DNA of 31,675 nt from Euryarchaeota archaeon UBA287 (GTDB taxonomy: Archaea; Thermoplasmatota; UBA186; UBA287). Below are positions 30,550-31,675 of the stretch, piece by piece. A program made the position numbers and the translations under genes. The notes under the pieces are model-generated. The model searched no databases, was not told the DNA's origin, and saw nothing but the letters and a program-made list of their open reading frames with translations. Location: NCBI GenBank assembly GCA_002495235.1, contig DAEG01000100.1:1-31675 (forward strand), given 5' to 3'. Positions within the stretch are counted from its first letter, which is position 1, and each line of letters starts with the position of its first letter.

Positions 30550-31675
30550 TCATTTCTGGCGGTCCACCCACACTGGGCTTGACCATGCCATCTCCCCATC
30601 TCTCTGGGTGACCCTCACGTAGTACAGGCTGTTCTCAGCGAAGCTCGTGTCTGTGTAATTGAAACTGCATGTGTTCTGTCCGGGGCTGTCTGAGTAAACG
30701 CGCTCCCAGTCCGAGCTATTGCTGTATTTCATGACCTCGACCCTCTCCAGTACGTCCGTCCCTCCGACCGTGACCGCGATCTCGGGCTGTCCGGACTCGA
30801 CATACTCAGAGCCCATCGGATTGCCGTCTATGCTGAATTCAAGCAGGATCCTCTCGCCCGTAGTGCCGTATGTGCGCCTGTCCTTTATGGCCTCGAATAT
30901 TGCCTCTCTAGTAAGCTCTGGAGCGTAAACTGCTATCAGCGCCGTGCCATACCTGTGGTTGAAGTTTTTCTGGTAGTTCTCAGGATCCGGCATGAGGCTT
31001 CCCATCATATATACATGAGCGTCTGATGAGGCGTATATGCCCATCCTGTAGCCTCGCTCGCCGAGAAGGTATTGCACAGTGCGGTTCCGCTCTGCACCCT
31101 GGGCCATGGGCATAGGATTATTATCGATGCATTCAGAGCTACCGTGCACGGAATAGATCTCGACGCACGGCTGAAATTCCGGATCATCGTCCAGACCGTT
31201 ATAACCCGCGGGGCCCACATCAAGCCGGGAGGCCGCGTGATGCGGGGGTGTTATCACCCTTTTGCCTTCCAGAGCGCCCCACAAACTGCCCGGGGTCTTA
31301 TACCTGTCAGCGGCGTACACGCCGAATCCATCAAGGAAATAGTTGTTCTTATGCCCGTAACCGGAACCTCTGGTCCACTCTGAGGCATAGAGAGCCACAA
31401 AGCTGCCAGGTTCGTAAAACCGGTCAGCATATGGAACAACCATATCCTCAGTTAGACCGTAGAGGGCTTCTCCATGGTCAGTGACAGCCCCAAAATCGAG
31501 GAGGGACACATCCTTCATGTACTCATAATGATCCTCTATCCATATCATCCCGTCAGAGAACATGGAGTGCCCGTGTATATCCCCAAAAAACACGTTTTCT
31601 TCCGGAGCGCTTCTGGTCACCCTGAGCACGTTGCTTGTGCCGGACGCAGCCTCGCTGTTGACACCGATCGTCTGC
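30550..31675 (-). CDS. DUF3604 protein, paralogue of the 28648 product (5' end beyond the window)
   Basis: The frame stays open to the right window edge, so the protein's N-terminus (with any signal peptide) is missing; about 375 residues are visible. It has the DUF3604 metal motifs in better form than its neighbour: FFGDIHGHSMFSDG, FGAVTDHGEALYG, ALYASEWTRGSGYGH, ITPPHHAASR, VEIYSVHGSSE and GIYASSDAHVYMMG. A C-terminal beta domain ends LYYVRVTQRDGEMAWSSPVWV, parallel to the end of the other copy. Function as for the family: a predicted metal-dependent hydrolase. The small frame at 30283 may follow it in the same transcript. Confidence 0.85.
   Translation of the reverse strand, partial: QTIGVNSEAASGTSNVLRVTRSAPEENVFFGDIHGHSMFSDGMIWIEDHYEYMKDVSLLDFGAVTDHGEALYGLTEDMVVPYADRFYEPGSFVALYASEWTRGSGYGHKNNYFLDGFGVYAADRYKTPGSLWGALEGKRVITPPHHAASRLDVGPAGYNGLDDDPEFQPCVEIYSVHGSSECIDNNPMPMAQGAERNRTVQYLLGERGYRMGIYASSDAHVYMMGSLMPDPENYQKNFNHRYGTALIAVYAPELTREAIFEAIKDRRTYGTTGERILLEFSIDGNPMGSEYVESGQPEIAVTVGGTDVLERVEVMKYSNSSDWERVYSDSPGQNTCSFNYTDTSFAENSLYYVRVTQRDGEMAWSSPVWVDRQK

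Noticed and set aside
1..31675. CRISPR array, insertion sequence, integrase or prophage genes
   Set aside because: No regularly spaced repeats, transposase or integrase motifs, or terminal inverted repeats were seen anywhere in the window.

Overview
The window is archaeal. It carries a Hel308-type helicase followed directly by a KEOPS Cgi121 subunit, an intron-containing tRNA-Arg with a bulge-helix-bulge splice site, and many genes with a TATA box about 25 nt upstream of the start codon (leaderless transcripts). Codon and base use looks uniform (roughly half G+C). Iron-sulfur redox enzymes, rubrerythrin and a ferritin-like protein point to an anaerobe. The lineage cannot be fixed from this sequence.

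Region 1 (1-9.8 kb) starts with the tail of an alpha/beta hydrolase and a convergent nucleoside deaminase. It is then dominated by a tightly overlapping six-gene operon (1688-9202) for a cytoplasmic hydrogenase of mixed ancestry. The first gene joins a [NiFe]-hydrogenase small subunit, a two-cluster ferredoxin and a domain resembling the H-cluster domain of [FeFe] hydrogenase. That domain keeps the four cluster cysteines but has lost the key second-sphere residues. It is followed by a NuoE-like protein, a NuoF-GltD fusion with two predicted nucleotide sites, a HoxU/NuoG-like subunit that carries a Cys-rich module normally found at the end of group 3 [NiFe] small subunits, a complete [NiFe] large subunit and its maturation protease. 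The complex probably exchanges electrons between H2, NAD(H), NADP(H) and possibly ferredoxin, with the [NiFe] centre as the only credible hydrogen site. A small sulfite-oxidase-fold protein follows.

Region 2 (9.8-18.6 kb) holds housekeeping and envelope genes: a 7TM protein, an AlkA-like glycosylase, a GT-C membrane glycosyltransferase with a small membrane partner, a ZIP transporter, Hel308-Cgi121, tRNA-Arg(GCG) with a 56-nt intron in the T-loop, a glycerophosphodiesterase, and a decayed GT4 glycosyltransferase.

Region 3 (18.6-24.1 kb) holds rubrerythrin, adenine deaminase, three small membrane or secreted proteins on the minus strand, carbamate kinase and a second 7TM protein related to the one in region 2. 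About 370 bp without a gene follow.

Region 4 (24.5-31.7 kb) looks like a secreted carbohydrate- or ester-active neighbourhood: a GH2 exo-glucosaminidase-like gene broken by a frameshift and two DUF3604/PHP-like proteins facing each other. Between them lie a small GTPase-roadblock pair (MglA/MglB-like) and a ferritin-like diiron protein. The main points for follow-up are the hybrid hydrogenase and the T-loop tRNA intron.
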